Part shown: piece after piece, positions 18,392 to 28,034 of the stretch
Position numbering within the stretch: position 1 is the first letter of the stretch
Layout: each line of letters starts with the position of its first letter
Assembly (NCBI GenBank): GCA_963676655.2
Contig: CAXXKX010000003.1
Location: forward strand, 3,286,001 to 3,350,000
Direction: 5' to 3'
From: G963676655 sp963676655
GTDB lineage: Bacteria; Verrucomicrobiota; Lentisphaeria; Victivallales; Victivallaceae
Length of the DNA: 64,000 nt
Program-made: the position numbers and the translations under genes
The notes under the pieces: generated by a model
Told to the model about the DNA's origin: nothing
The model's database searches: none
What the model saw: the letters and a program-made list of their open reading frames with translations, nothing else

Positions 18392-19621
18392 ATGAAAAAG
18401 ACCCAATGGTTCACGGACGCCCGTTTCGGGTTGTTCATTCACTGGGGAATCTATGCAGTTCCCGCCCAGGGCGAATGGGCGATGTTTATCAACGACTGGG
18501 ACTATGATTACTACGATAAATTTGCGGAACGTTTTAATCCGGTAAATTTTGATCCGGAATACTGGGCTGAACTGGCCTGGAACGCCGGAATGCGTTATGT
18601 GGTGTTCACCACCAAGCATCACGACGGCTTCTGCATGTTTGACAGCAAGCATACCGATTTTAAGATCACGAACACTCCATACGGCAGGGACGTCACCGCT
18701 GAACTGGTCAGGGCGTTCCGGGCGCGCGGCTTGAAGATCGGACTTTACCACAGTTTGGTGGACTGGAGACATCCGCATTTCATTCCCGACGCGGAGCATC
18801 CGGCCTGGAAACGCGGCGAACGGGATTTCAGTAATCGCGACATAAAAATTTACCGTGAATATCTCTACAATTCCGTGCGCCAGTTGCTGACGGAATACGG
18901 CAAAATTGATCTGCTGTTTTTCGATTATACATCGAAGTACAAAACCCCGGTGGAATGGAATGCGGAAGAACTGCTGAAACTGGTCTATTCTCTGCAGCCG
19001 GAGATCATCGTCAACGACCGTCTGACGTATGAGAAAGGCGAACAGATCCTCTGGGATTACTGTACGCCGGAAATCTCGGTTCCCAATCAACCGGTGACGG
19101 TCAACGGCAACGCATATGACTGGGAAACCTGCATGACAATGAATTCCCACTGGGGATACTGCGCGGACGATAAAGCCTTCAAGAGTCCTCAGGTTGTTCT
19201 GGAAACGCTGGCGAAATGCGTCAGTTTGAACGGGAATCTGTTGTTGAATGTCGGCCCGGACGCATCAGGAAGGATTCCGGAAGGCAGTGTGGAGGTATTG
19301 CGGCAACTTGCGCACTGGATGAGAACGGGCGCGGAATCAATTCATTGCGGCGGCCAGTCTGAGTTCCAGGCGCCATACGGTCTGAGTTACACTCAAAACG
19401 GCAAAATAATTTATCTGCATCTTTTCACGCCGCCGATGGGAGATATTATCCTGCCGGAACTGAATGGCAAAATCAGGAATATTACCGTCCTGACCGATGG
19501 CGCTGACGTGCCGATGATTACCCACTGGGGAGTGGAGCTGCTTAAGGAGGATGAACTGCGGATACGCCCTCCGGCGGACCTTCCGCCGTTGAGCGTGTTG
19601 AAAATAGAATTAAAAATTTAA
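18392..19621 (+). CDS. GH29 alpha-L-fucosidase
   Basis: 409 residues, a standard length for the catalytic domain plus a small C-terminal sheet domain. Strong family features: WFTDARFGLFIHWGIYAVPA at the start, YVVFTTKHHDGFCMFDSK near residue 70, and KIDLLFFDYTS with Asp178 as the expected nucleophile. The closing part (NLLLNVGPDASGRIPEGSVE) is also typical. It hydrolyses alpha-L-fucosides. No signal peptide is seen, so it is probably cytoplasmic and acts on imported fucosylated oligosaccharides. It sits after the CBM9-like gene and ends a run of co-directional sugar genes. Confidence 0.9.
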   Translation: MKKTQWFTDARFGLFIHWGIYAVPAQGEWAMFINDWDYDYYDKFAERFNPVNFDPEYWAELAWNAGMRYVVFTTKHHDGFCMFDSKHTDFKITNTPYGRDVTAELVRAFRARGLKIGLYHSLVDWRHPHFIPDAEHPAWKRGERDFSNRDIKIYREYLYNSVRQLLTEYGKIDLLFFDYTSKYKTPVEWNAEELLKLVYSLQPEIIVNDRLTYEKGEQILWDYCTPEISVPNQPVTVNGNAYDWETCMTMNSHWGYCADDKAFKSPQVVLETLAKCVSLNGNLLLNVGPDASGRIPEGSVEVLRQLAHWMRTGAESIHCGGQSEFQAPYGLSYTQNGKIIYLHLFTPPMGDIILPELNGKIRNITVLTDGADVPMITHWGVELLKEDELRIRPPADLPPLSVLKIELKI

Positions 19622-19714
19622 CCGGCGGCATATGTAAAAAAATCAACACCATCAACCCATAGGACGGTGACAACAATTAAAACAGACAAGAATTAAATTA
19701 TCAAGCAAAATCAG

Positions 19715-21397
19715 ATGAACAGAAAGACGATAATCATAGGCCATCGCAACCCCGATACGGATTGCGTAGCCGCGGCGGTGGCGCTGGCGGAATTGAAAAA
19801 GCAAAAAGGGATGAAAAACGTGGAGCCCGCAGTAGCGGGCATTCCGGGAGTCCGTACTGAATACATCTTCAACCGCTTTAACTTACCTCTGCCCAAAACC
19901 CTGACGGACATCCATTTGAAGGTCGAAGACGTCATGACGCCCGGGCCTGCCTTTATCAGGGGCGAGGATTCTTTGTTGAAGGCGATTGAAATCATTCAGG
20001 AAAAACGCAAACAGCGTTTGCCGGTCGTGGGCCGGAATAAAGAATTTCACGGGATGCTCAGTTTGTTTTCGCTGCTCGACAACCTGTTGCAGGTCTCGCA
20101 GCAAAACTCGGATATGGGGCTGACCGGACGCCGGGTTCATTCTTCCGTCGCGTTGATCAAAAAAGTTATCGACGGTACGGCTTTCAGCATCCACCGGGCT
20201 GATGAGATGCAGGATTTCGAGGTGTTCGTCGCGGCGATGAACATCGAAAGTTTCAAGGAGCATATTCCCCGCGAGAAGACCGGAAACCTGGCTATCGTCG
20301 TGGGCGATCGGGCGGAAATCCACCTGACGGCGATCAGTATCGGCGCCCGGCTGATCATCGTCACCGGTTCGCGGCGAATTGACGATACTGTGGTCAAAGC
20401 GGCTCAGGAGAAAGGCACTTCGATAATCCGGACGCCGTATGACTCGGCCACGGTGATCAGACGGTTGAAGTTCAGTTGTCCCGTCGAGCAGACCTCGCTG
20501 CAAAAGGTTGATACTTATAAAAAGAGCGACCGGATTTGCGATATCAAAAGCACTGTTATGAGAAGCCGGGAAGACGTATTTCCGGTTGTGGACTCCGGCC
20601 GCCTGATCGGCTCATTCATGAAGCCGGATATCGAAGACAACACCCCCTGCCAACTGATTCTGGTTGATCATAACGAGTTTGACCAGGGGGTGGAGGGCAT
20701 CGACGAACATCCGGTAGTCGAGATCATCGACCATCATCGGTTCTCCATGCCGCCGACTACGCAGCCGATCAAAATAAACTGCGATATCGTGGGCAGCACC
20801 TGCACGCTGATCACGGAAATGTTTTTACAGGACAAACTGACTTTGAGCAGGCCGATCGCCGGGATTCTGATGGGCGGGATCGTCTCAGATACGCTGATGT
20901 TGAAATCGCCCACGTCGACCGGCCGGGATAAACAGGCGCTGGAGGCATTGGAAAAAGTTACTTTGATCAAGCCGGAGGTTTTAACCAGGGAAATCTTCAA
21001 AATCGGCTCCCTCATTGCGCAATCAACGCCGGAAGAAGCGATTACCGCGGATAGAAAGAACTTCAATACGGATAATTTTTCATTCTCGATCTCGCAAATC
21101 GAGGAGATTTCCTTTGAACAGTTTGAAGGGAAAAAGAAACAACTGCTGAAAAGTTCCCACGCATTGCTGAAAAAAGAGAAGCTGCATCTATTCGGACTGC
21201 TGATAACCGATATCGCCAGGGAGCACTCTATTTTGCTGGCGGTCGGCGACGATGAAATATTGTCCGAGTTGCCGTTCCGCAAAATAGAAGAGAACCTTTA
21301 TGATCTGCCCAAGATTCTAAGCCGGAAAAAACAGTTGCTGCCGCTGCTGCTCAAAATGCTTTCGAATCTGGAACAAAATAATAAACTACTGGAATAA
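19715..21397 (+). CDS. ppaC: Family II manganese-dependent inorganic pyrophosphatase with CBS and DRTGG domains
   Basis: 560 residues. The DHH-type catalytic core is split: IGHRNPDTDCVAAA at the N-terminus and EIIDHHRFSMPP near residue 340, both metal-ligand motifs of family II pyrophosphatases. Between them lie a CBS pair (VEDVMTPGPAFIRGEDSLL; VFPVVDSGRLIGSFMKP) and a DRTGG domain (GARLIIVTGSRRIDD). This is the regulatory insertion known from clostridial CBS-PPases, which bind adenine nucleotides and diadenosine polyphosphates. It hydrolyses pyrophosphate to phosphate in the cytoplasm. A PfkB-type kinase gene starts 3 bp after the stop, suggesting co-transcription and a link to PPi/ATP-dependent sugar metabolism. 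Confidence 0.92.
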   Translation: MNRKTIIIGHRNPDTDCVAAAVALAELKKQKGMKNVEPAVAGIPGVRTEYIFNRFNLPLPKTLTDIHLKVEDVMTPGPAFIRGEDSLLKAIEIIQEKRKQRLPVVGRNKEFHGMLSLFSLLDNLLQVSQQNSDMGLTGRRVHSSVALIKKVIDGTAFSIHRADEMQDFEVFVAAMNIESFKEHIPREKTGNLAIVVGDRAEIHLTAISIGARLIIVTGSRRIDDTVVKAAQEKGTSIIRTPYDSATVIRRLKFSCPVEQTSLQKVDTYKKSDRICDIKSTVMRSREDVFPVVDSGRLIGSFMKPDIEDNTPCQLILVDHNEFDQGVEGIDEHPVVEIIDHHRFSMPPTTQPIKINCDIVGSTCTLITEMFLQDKLTLSRPIAGILMGGIVSDTLMLKSPTSTGRDKQALEALEKVTLIKPEVLTREIFKIGSLIAQSTPEEAITADRKNFNTDNFSFSISQIEEISFEQFEGKKKQLLKSSHALLKKEKLHLFGLLITDIAREHSILLAVGDDEILSELPFRKIEENLYDLPKILSRKKQLLPLLLKMLSNLEQNNKLLE

Positions 21398-21399
21398 AT

Positions 21400-22629
21400 A
21401 TGGAAAAACAAAATACTGAATCATTACGGATAGCCTGTACCGGCTGCTCTCTGGCGGATTTCGTCTATGCGAAGGTTGATTTTGCCAGCGAGGCGTTCAA
21501 ACGCTGTCAGTCGAAAACCGATGGCGACGGCGGCCTGAATCCCGGTCATCTGGTGTTTGCTGAAGATCTGGAGCGTTTTGCGGACAAGCCGTTTTTACAG
21601 CTCTGCGACGAACTGACGAACGGCGCAAAACCGGACACGTTCAATCTCGGCGGCCCGGCCATCGTCGCGCTGATCAACGCCGCGCAAATAACACAAAGTA
21701 AAAACGCGCGATTCGATTTTTACGGAGCGCACGGCCGGGACGAAACCGCGGAGAAGATTCTAGATATTCTCCGGCAGACTCCGGTGAACTTTGAACACTA
21801 CCGCCAGCTTAACGGGCCTACGCCGTTTACAGACGTACTGTCCGATCCCGACCATAACGATGGACAGGGAGAACGCACTTTTATCAACAGCATCGGCGCG
21901 GCCTGGAACTACACCCCGGAACATCTGGGCGACGACTTTTTCGCGTCCGACGTTGTTTTTTACGGCGGAACGGCGTTGACGCCGGGCATTCATGATAATC
22001 TGACCAGATTGCTGAAACAAGGCAGAGAGCGCGGCTGCGTCAACATAGTAGCGACGGTATTTGATTTCCGCAACGAGAAACTCGGTAACGGCGGCAAATG
22101 GCCTCTTGGCGAAAGTGACGAATCATACCGTTTTATCGACCTTTTGATTGTTGACTGGGTGGAAGCCATGCGGCTCAGCGGTACGAACACGCTGGACGCC
22201 GCCGCCAGGTTTTTTATCGTCGGCGGCGTGAAGTCGTTTATTATCACGCATGGAGCCGATGACTTTTACATTTGGTCAAACGGAACATTTTTCAAACGGC
22301 GTGAACTTTCCGCACTGCCGGTATCCGCGCTGGTCGGCGAACGCCTCATGGCGCAGCCGGAACTCAAAGGCGACACCACCGGCTGCGGCGATAATTTTGC
22401 CGGTGGTGTTCTGGCGTCCGTCGCGGAACAGCTTGGCCGGACGTGGCCCGGTAATCTGGACATGATTGAAGCCTGCTCCTGGGGATGCGCTTCCGGCGGC
22501 TTCGCCTGTTTTTATGTCGGAGGGACATACCTGGAGCAAAAGCCCGGCGAAAAACGGGAAAAAGTAGCGGAGTTTCAGCAGGCGTATATGCACCAGTTAT
22601 CCAGTCTGGACAAAAAATCAAAGAGGTAA
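21400..22629 (+). CDS. PfkB family carbohydrate kinase
   Basis: 409 residues. The C-terminal PfkB signature is clear: GDTTGCGDNFAGGVLAS near residue 323, containing the catalytic aspartate and anion hole. An NLGGPAIVALINAA stretch near residue 83 corresponds to the N-terminal substrate-binding region. Family members phosphorylate sugars or nucleosides with ATP. It is somewhat longer than typical ribokinases (about 310 residues), with extra sequence around residues 40-75 and 140-175. It directly follows the pyrophosphatase gene, probably in one operon. The substrate cannot be decided. About 280 bases after it hold no gene that I can support. Confidence 0.85.
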   Translation: MEKQNTESLRIACTGCSLADFVYAKVDFASEAFKRCQSKTDGDGGLNPGHLVFAEDLERFADKPFLQLCDELTNGAKPDTFNLGGPAIVALINAAQITQSKNARFDFYGAHGRDETAEKILDILRQTPVNFEHYRQLNGPTPFTDVLSDPDHNDGQGERTFINSIGAAWNYTPEHLGDDFFASDVVFYGGTALTPGIHDNLTRLLKQGRERGCVNIVATVFDFRNEKLGNGGKWPLGESDESYRFIDLLIVDWVEAMRLSGTNTLDAAARFFIVGGVKSFIITHGADDFYIWSNGTFFKRRELSALPVSALVGERLMAQPELKGDTTGCGDNFAGGVLASVAEQLGRTWPGNLDMIEACSWGCASGGFACFYVGGTYLEQKPGEKREKVAEFQQAYMHQLSSLDKKSKR

Positions 22630-22910
22630 GTAATATGAGCATATTTTATTGAAATAAAACAATGTAAAACCGGAGAATGCTCCTGAAATCCCTTATCAGC
22701 CTAGTTGACAGCCTGAAACCCAAAAGGACATAATATAAAGCATAAGAGACGCAAGTTGCCAGCAGAACATGGTGAAACAGTTCTTAATAAAAAATTGAAA
22801 CTATCAAGGAGAATGTAATACATACAGAAACAACGATAAATATCAACAAATATTAAAATCGACTCCAATAAAATTAATTAAAAAAAGAATGACAATCGGT
22901 CTTTGACAAA

Positions 22911-24635
22911 ATGTCGAATTTCAAATTTTACAACTTCATGAATCCCTACAGGTTCGTTCTGGGGAGTTCAGTGATTACATTGATGATGTTCACGTTCTTA
23001 GGTATGGCAGTACCGTGGATGTTGAAAATAGCTATTGACAAAGTAATCCCCAACGCGGATTATTCTTTGTTTTTCATGTTGTGTATTGGGATGCTGCTTG
23101 TTTATATCGCCAGGGTTGTCCTGAATTATATTTCACACTATTCGCTATCCTATACGGGGCTCAGGATATTGCTGGATATCCGGCAGAAACTGTTCAAACA
23201 CCTGCAGGGTCTGTCGCTGCGTTTTTACGAAGAGTACCGCACCGGCAAGCTTATCTCCAACGTCATCAATGATGTGGCGCTGATGCAGCAGCTTATAACG
23301 ACGATTGTGAATATGACGAATCAATTTTTCCTGCTGATACTGATCTCTTTTCTGCTGGTATTTCTGAATCCGGTGATGGGGGGCGTCGTGGTGGCGCTGC
23401 TGCCGCTGCATTTTCTGAATTTCTATTATTTCAGAAAAGAAATTCAGCGTAAATCCATCATTCTTAGAGAAAAAATGTCGGAGATATCCGCTAACTTATC
23501 GGAAACGCTAAACGGCATGAAGGTGGTTAAATCATTCGCTCAGGAACAATCCGAATGCCGTAGTTTTTTCTCCAACCTGCGTCCCACTTTAGATTTATCG
23601 ATGAGCGTGGCGATGAAAGGGTTCGCCTGCTGGAGTATTGTAGAACTGCTTGCTCTGCTGTGTAATTTGCTGATTGTCGGACTGGGGATTATGATGATTC
23701 AGAATAAATCAATGACAATGGGGGAATTTGTCGCTTTCAACAGTTATACGGCAATGGCGTTTGCCCCGATCAACGCGTTATCGGCTCAGGCCACGGTTAT
23801 TTCCCAGGGATTTGCCGGGGTTACGAGAATCGGCAATTTGCTGAATGTCATTCCGGATATCGAGGATGCTCCGGATGCGATAAAAGCGGGACGGTTGAAG
23901 GGCAATATTGTTTTTGACAACGTCAGCTTCAGTTACGATGAATCCAGTCCGGTCATAAAACGCTTTTCACTGACAATCAAGCCGGGACAGAAAGTTGCCC
24001 TGGTTGGCCCCAGCGGGTGTGGTAAATCGACGTTGAGCAATCTGCTGCTGCGTTTTTATGAGATCAGCGACGGGCAGATATTGGTGGACAATACTGACAT
24101 CAGAAAATATTCCATGAAGTCATACCGGAACAATATCGGCGTGGTGCTGCAGGATCCGTTTTTATTCAGCGGAACGATTCGCGAAAATATCGCTTACGGC
24201 AAAAAAGAAGCGACCGAAGATGAAATCATCCGTGCTGCAAAAATGGCCAATGTTGATGAATTCGTCCGTGATATGGATGACGGCTACGAGACGAAAGTCG
24301 GCGAGAACGGAGTTTCGCTGTCCGGCGGACAGAAGCAGCGGTTGGCGATCGCCCGGGCAGTTCTTAAAAATCCGTCTATCCTGATTCTGGACGAGGCGAC
24401 TTCGGCCCTGGACACAGTTTCCGAATATCTGGTGCAGAGAGCGTTGGACAATTTAATGAAAGATCGTTCGACGCTCATTATCGCTCATCGTTTGTCAACC
24501 ATAAAAAACGCGGACGTGATTGTGGTACTGAAGGATGGAGAGGTCGTTCAGGCCGGCACCCACGACCAGTTGATGGCTATTAATGGAACTTATCTGGATC
24601 TTTATGAAACGCAGCAGAAAGTAGCGGGGCTTTGA
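22911..24635 (+). CDS. ABC transporter, fused permease and ATPase (MsbA-like exporter)
   Basis: 574 residues, the standard half-transporter size. Six membrane segments fill residues 15-300, including the coupling region SLRFYEEYRTGKLISNVIND. The ATPase domain carries Walker A GPSGCGKST (about residue 367), Q-loop VVLQDPFLFSGT, signature LSGGQKQR and Walker B ILILDEATSALD with the catalytic Glu, then the His switch (IAHRLST). It should work as a homodimer exporting a lipid, peptide or small molecule. The start at 22911 has no good ribosome site, so initiation is uncertain; the upstream 280 bases are AT-rich. An HlyD-type adaptor gene begins 3 bp after the stop. Confidence 0.9.
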   Translation: MSNFKFYNFMNPYRFVLGSSVITLMMFTFLGMAVPWMLKIAIDKVIPNADYSLFFMLCIGMLLVYIARVVLNYISHYSLSYTGLRILLDIRQKLFKHLQGLSLRFYEEYRTGKLISNVINDVALMQQLITTIVNMTNQFFLLILISFLLVFLNPVMGGVVVALLPLHFLNFYYFRKEIQRKSIILREKMSEISANLSETLNGMKVVKSFAQEQSECRSFFSNLRPTLDLSMSVAMKGFACWSIVELLALLCNLLIVGLGIMMIQNKSMTMGEFVAFNSYTAMAFAPINALSAQATVISQGFAGVTRIGNLLNVIPDIEDAPDAIKAGRLKGNIVFDNVSFSYDESSPVIKRFSLTIKPGQKVALVGPSGCGKSTLSNLLLRFYEISDGQILVDNTDIRKYSMKSYRNNIGVVLQDPFLFSGTIRENIAYGKKEATEDEIIRAAKMANVDEFVRDMDDGYETKVGENGVSLSGGQKQRLAIARAVLKNPSILILDEATSALDTVSEYLVQRALDNLMKDRSTLIIAHRLSTIKNADVIVVLKDGEVVQAGTHDQLMAINGTYLDLYETQQKVAGL

Positions 24636-24638
24636 AAA

Positions 24639-25715
24639 ATGATGGAACGCGCCAGAAATAATTTTCGCAAAAAAATAAGACAGTTCCGGTATTTGACGCT
24701 GTCTTTGTTGGGCGTGCTGCTGTTGGGCGTATTGCTGTTGTTTTTTGGCGATATGGATGACTCGGTCAGAGGCCGCGGAATATTTGAAGGTCTTCACCAG
24801 TACCAGATGCGTTCATCGGTCCGCAGCCGAATTTGCGAGGTAGCCAAAGAAGATGGAGACAAAGTCAAAAAAGGTGATGTGTTGTTAAAACTGGATGACC
24901 GCGATTTGCGGGAGAAAATAGCGTTACTGGAAAATGCGGTCCGGGAACTGCAGGCGGAAATCCAGGTCAAAACCGATTCACTGGCGGTTTTGCGCCGCGA
25001 TCCGTTGCCGAAGGAATACCGGCATACCGCGATCTCATTGGCGGAATATAAGATGCGTCTGGAAAAAAGCCGGCACGAGTTGAGTGTGTATAAGAATTTG
25101 CTTAAGAAAAATGCCGTTTCCGCAATGGAATACCAGCGCAAGGAACTGGAGCATCTGAAGACGGAAGCGGAACTAAATCGAATTAAAGAAGACTACGCTA
25201 AATTGGCGGCAGGTCTCGCGGCCAAAATAATCGTTAAGGCTCAAAGCGAATTAAATCTGCTGAAACTACAACTGGAAGGGAAACGCAAAGAACTGGAGTT
25301 GTGCAAGCTGCACCTGAGCGATTATGTGTTCGTCGCGCCGGAGGACGGGATTGTCAGCGATATTCCGCTGAAACCGGGCGGATTCGTCGAGCCGGGCGAA
25401 GTGCTGGTGAAGTTCTCATCTACCGGCAGGAAAAAGTTTACCGCCTATATCGACGAAGAACATATTTACAAGGTCCGGGAAAAACAGCCGGTGCGGCTGA
25501 TCAGCAGCCAGTACAATTATTTGGATTATGGATATTTTCATGGGATTGTCGACGATATAGGCGAATTGCCCGAGCAACGCGGTTCACGCAACATGTATCC
25601 GGTCAGAATTATCCTGACCAAGGAGCCGCAGCCGGTGCGGTTGAGTTCCACGGGTGAAGCCTGGATAATTACCGGACGGGAAAGAATAATTTACGTTTTG
25701 AGTGGCTGGCGCTGA
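24639..25715 (+). CDS. HlyD-type membrane fusion (periplasmic adaptor) protein
   Basis: 358 residues. One N-terminal membrane anchor (LTLSLLGVLLLGVLLLFFGD) is followed by a split lipoyl/barrel domain: RSRICEVAKEDGDKVKKGD at about residue 65 and YVFVAPEDGIVSDIPLKPGG at about residue 230. A long alpha-helical hairpin of about 140 residues lies between them, with lysine- and leucine-rich coiled-coil composition. It is the adaptor partner of the ABC exporter encoded immediately upstream, bridging to an outer membrane channel. No TolC-like gene is in the window. Nearly overlapping spacing supports a single operon and a shared complex. Confidence 0.85.
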   Translation: MMERARNNFRKKIRQFRYLTLSLLGVLLLGVLLLFFGDMDDSVRGRGIFEGLHQYQMRSSVRSRICEVAKEDGDKVKKGDVLLKLDDRDLREKIALLENAVRELQAEIQVKTDSLAVLRRDPLPKEYRHTAISLAEYKMRLEKSRHELSVYKNLLKKNAVSAMEYQRKELEHLKTEAELNRIKEDYAKLAAGLAAKIIVKAQSELNLLKLQLEGKRKELELCKLHLSDYVFVAPEDGIVSDIPLKPGGFVEPGEVLVKFSSTGRKKFTAYIDEEHIYKVREKQPVRLISSQYNYLDYGYFHGIVDDIGELPEQRGSRNMYPVRIILTKEPQPVRLSSTGEAWIITGRERIIYVLSGWR

Positions 25716-25753
25716 TGAGAAAACAAAAATTAAATAATAAGGAAAGACAGCCA

Positions 25754-25813
25754 ATGCCAATGCTGGATGAAACGGGAAATATAAACGATACAGGAGACTT
25801 GAACAGTAAATGA
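25754..25813 (+). CDS. Possible 19-codon small ORF translationally coupled to the PIG-L-receiver gene
   Basis: ATG at 25754 preceded by GGAAAGAC; the frame encodes MPMLDETGNINDTGDLNSK and its TGA overlaps the ATG of the next gene (ATGA). The overlap and ribosome site suggest translational coupling or a leader. It may equally be a chance frame; no homology is recognised. Confidence 0.3.
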   Translation: MPMLDETGNINDTGDLNSK

Positions 25814-26967
25814 CCCGGAAAGATTCAAATCAAAATGCAAAGGATATCTGTGCTCTGCATACAGATGTCTTTTCTCCTGACTTGAAATTGCTGGTGCTTG
25901 CGCCGCATCCTGACGATTTTGAGGCAATAGGAGTTACGCTGAAACGGTTCAAGTCCAATGGCAACCGCATTACATTGGCGGTGATTTCATCCGGGGCGTC
26001 CGGCGTGGAGGATTCGTATCTGGCAAACGACGGCAACCTCATCGCGAAGGCCCGGATCAGGGAACGAGAGCAGCTTGCCGGCTGTCGTTTTTTCGGACTG
26101 GATGAAAGCGATTTAGTCTTCCTGCGATGTGCTGAAGACCGGGACGGCAATATTCTGGAGAACAAGGAAAACTACCACCAGATAAAGCATTGCATTAAAA
26201 AACACGATCCCGATCTGATATTCATGCCGCATCCGAACGATACTAACCTGGGACACCGCCGTTCTTACGCATTGGTCCGAAAAGCGCTTTATAAGATGTC
26301 CAAACCACGACTTTTATTGCTTAATAAAGATCCTAAAACTATTTCAATGGATGAAAGACTCTATACTTTTTTTGAGAAAGAAGATGAACTATGGAAAAGA
26401 AAACTGTTGAAGCTCCACGCCTCGCAGCACTGGCGGAACCTTAGAACCCGGGGGCACGGTTTTGATTACCGGATACTGGAATTCAATCGCGTCTGCGCCC
26501 TCAACATCAAATTGGCGGGGTATGCTGAAGTGTTTGATTTTGAAGTAACAACTTCAAGGAGTTTTAGCAAGGGGGATAGTTCATTGTACAACAAAAATAT
26601 TAAGGACGGAGCAATAAATATACTGGTGGTCGACGATGTAAAAATTAACCGGCTGGTTTTAGAATTTATATTACGGAAATGCGGATGTGAGTGCGATTGG
26701 GCGGAAGATGGTCTTGATGCCTTGAAAAAACTCGACTCGGAAAACGATTACACGATTATTTTTATGGATTGCCTGATGCCGAAACTCGGCGGATATGAGA
26801 CTATCCAGCGGATCAGAAGAGACGAAAGATATAATGGCATGCAGATTTTCTGTACATCGTCGATGCGCTCCCAGGACGGGGTGCTTAATCCGCGCTGCGA
26901 ACAGTGTCCGGTCGATGGTTTTCTGAATAAGCCGTTCACTGAATCAGAGGTAAGGAGCTTGTTGTAA
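25810..26967 (+). CDS. PIG-L deacetylase fused to a response-regulator receiver domain
   Basis: 385 residues. Residues 20-240 are a PIG-L deacetylase: LVLAPHPDDFEAIG metal motif, and a later MPHPNDTNLGHRRSYALV with the second histidine pair. Residues 270-385 are a complete receiver domain: ILVVDDVKINRLVLEF acidic pocket, phosphoacceptor Asp in IIFMDCLMPKLGGYE, switch Thr in CTSS, and conserved Lys in NKPF. The natural reading is a deacetylase whose activity or location is set by phosphorylation from a histidine kinase encoded elsewhere. The fusion is unusual. It follows an ABC exporter/HlyD pair, so it might deacetylate a surface glycan precursor or exported glycoconjugate. Domain calls are confident; the biological role is inference. 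Confidence 0.85.
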   Translation: MTRKDSNQNAKDICALHTDVFSPDLKLLVLAPHPDDFEAIGVTLKRFKSNGNRITLAVISSGASGVEDSYLANDGNLIAKARIREREQLAGCRFFGLDESDLVFLRCAEDRDGNILENKENYHQIKHCIKKHDPDLIFMPHPNDTNLGHRRSYALVRKALYKMSKPRLLLLNKDPKTISMDERLYTFFEKEDELWKRKLLKLHASQHWRNLRTRGHGFDYRILEFNRVCALNIKLAGYAEVFDFEVTTSRSFSKGDSSLYNKNIKDGAINILVVDDVKINRLVLEFILRKCGCECDWAEDGLDALKKLDSENDYTIIFMDCLMPKLGGYETIQRIRRDERYNGMQIFCTSSMRSQDGVLNPRCEQCPVDGFLNKPFTESEVRSLL

Positions 26968-27021
26968 GAAAACAAAGTCGACGGAGGAAATGGTTGACAA
27001 GTAAGATAAAAGGATTATAGG

Positions 27022-27354
27022 ATGAAATTATTAAAAACAATTGCTTTATTGGGATGCTTAGCTTCATTTTCATGTAACTACTGTTGTACAAACAAACATG
27101 TCCATTCCACAAACAGTTCCGGTTGCGACAGTGGAGTAAAAGAGATTTATATTTCATCTGAATCCAGTAAAAATGAATCGGTTGAATCCGTCTTACATAA
27201 GCTGCAATTGGACAAGGAGCCAAAGAATAACGTCAAGATTTATATTAATTGTGATGAGAAAGTTTCTTTCAAATACATAACTGAATTGATAGATCGGTTA
27301 AAAGCCGAAGGCTATAAAAACATATTTATAAAAAGGGAAAAGAACAATGTTTAA
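27022..27354 (+). CDS. Small putative lipoprotein with ExbD/TolR-like C-terminal domain
   Basis: 110 residues. The N-terminus has a short basic start, a hydrophobic stretch and a cysteine in a lipobox-like context (CLASFSC, Cys near residue 18), suggesting export and lipidation. Residues 45-105 have the beta-alpha pattern of the periplasmic ExbD/TolR domain (VKIYINCDEKVSFKYITELI, then DRLKAEGYKNIFIKRE). ExbD normally has a membrane anchor with a catalytic Asp, which is missing here, so this may be a free domain or decayed relative. No exbB gene is adjacent. Its stop overlaps the start of the next gene by 8 bases, implying coupling. Confidence 0.45.
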   Translation: MKLLKTIALLGCLASFSCNYCCTNKHVHSTNSSGCDSGVKEIYISSESSKNESVESVLHKLQLDKEPKNNVKIYINCDEKVSFKYITELIDRLKAEGYKNIFIKREKNNV

Positions 27355-27955
27355 ACGTATCTGGCAAGAGGAAATGATCATCGAACATATCCTGTTCCGC
27401 AAGGACCGGGAGCGTTTGAATTCTCACTACTACGCCACAAACTATCCGGACGTTTACGCCGCGGCGGAACGACTCTTCGGTTCCTGGAAAAACGCGATCG
27501 AAGCGGCGGGACTGGATTATTCTAAAGTGCGTATTTACCGCAGGTGGTCGCGGGAAAAAGTAATCAAGCAGATTAAAGAAGCTCATACCAAAGGCAAGCC
27601 GATAAATTCCAGTGCGATGCAGAAGAGCGACAAGCCGCTCTATATGGCGGCGATCAAACGTTTCGGCAACTGGGAGAACGCGGTGAAAGCAGCCGGCATC
27701 AATTATCAGAATATCCGAAAACGGCGTTTAATGGAAACGTATGAGGTTAAACAGGAGATCATGCAACTGTACCGCAGCGGGGTCAGTTTGTCGTACACAA
27801 ACATGCGCGAAAATTATCAGTATCTGATGGCGGCGGGAATGCGAAAAATAGGCGGCGGCAGTTGGGCGGTAGCCCGGTTGGAATGCGGCATTCTGACCAA
27901 TTACCGGAGATCGCCGGAAAAACGTCAGGAGCGGTCAAACGCATCGCAATTTTAA
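27347..27955 (+). CDS. Protein with homing-endonuclease-associated (HNH_repeat-like) repeats
   Basis: 202 residues, basic. At least two copies of a repeat of about 60 residues can be aligned: VYAAAERLFGSWKNAIEAAG and LYMAAIKRFGNWENAVKAAG, each followed by a short linker and a W-S-R/K-E-K type helix. A third, weaker copy (YLMAAGMRKIGGGSWAVARL) is near the C-terminus. This pattern matches the repeat that accompanies HNH homing endonucleases and is thought to bind DNA. No HNH or GIY-YIG catalytic motif is present, so this is likely a stand-alone DNA-binding protein. It overlaps the lipoprotein gene by 8 bases, an odd pairing. Confidence 0.55.
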   Translation: MFKRIWQEEMIIEHILFRKDRERLNSHYYATNYPDVYAAAERLFGSWKNAIEAAGLDYSKVRIYRRWSREKVIKQIKEAHTKGKPINSSAMQKSDKPLYMAAIKRFGNWENAVKAAGINYQNIRKRRLMETYEVKQEIMQLYRSGVSLSYTNMRENYQYLMAAGMRKIGGGSWAVARLECGILTNYRRSPEKRQERSNASQF

Positions 27956-28034
27956 ACAATATTTCGTAACAAAAAGTTTAATCCGCCAACGCGGATATGG
28001 GAAATAAGGCCCTCAAGTAATCGAAACAAATCGC

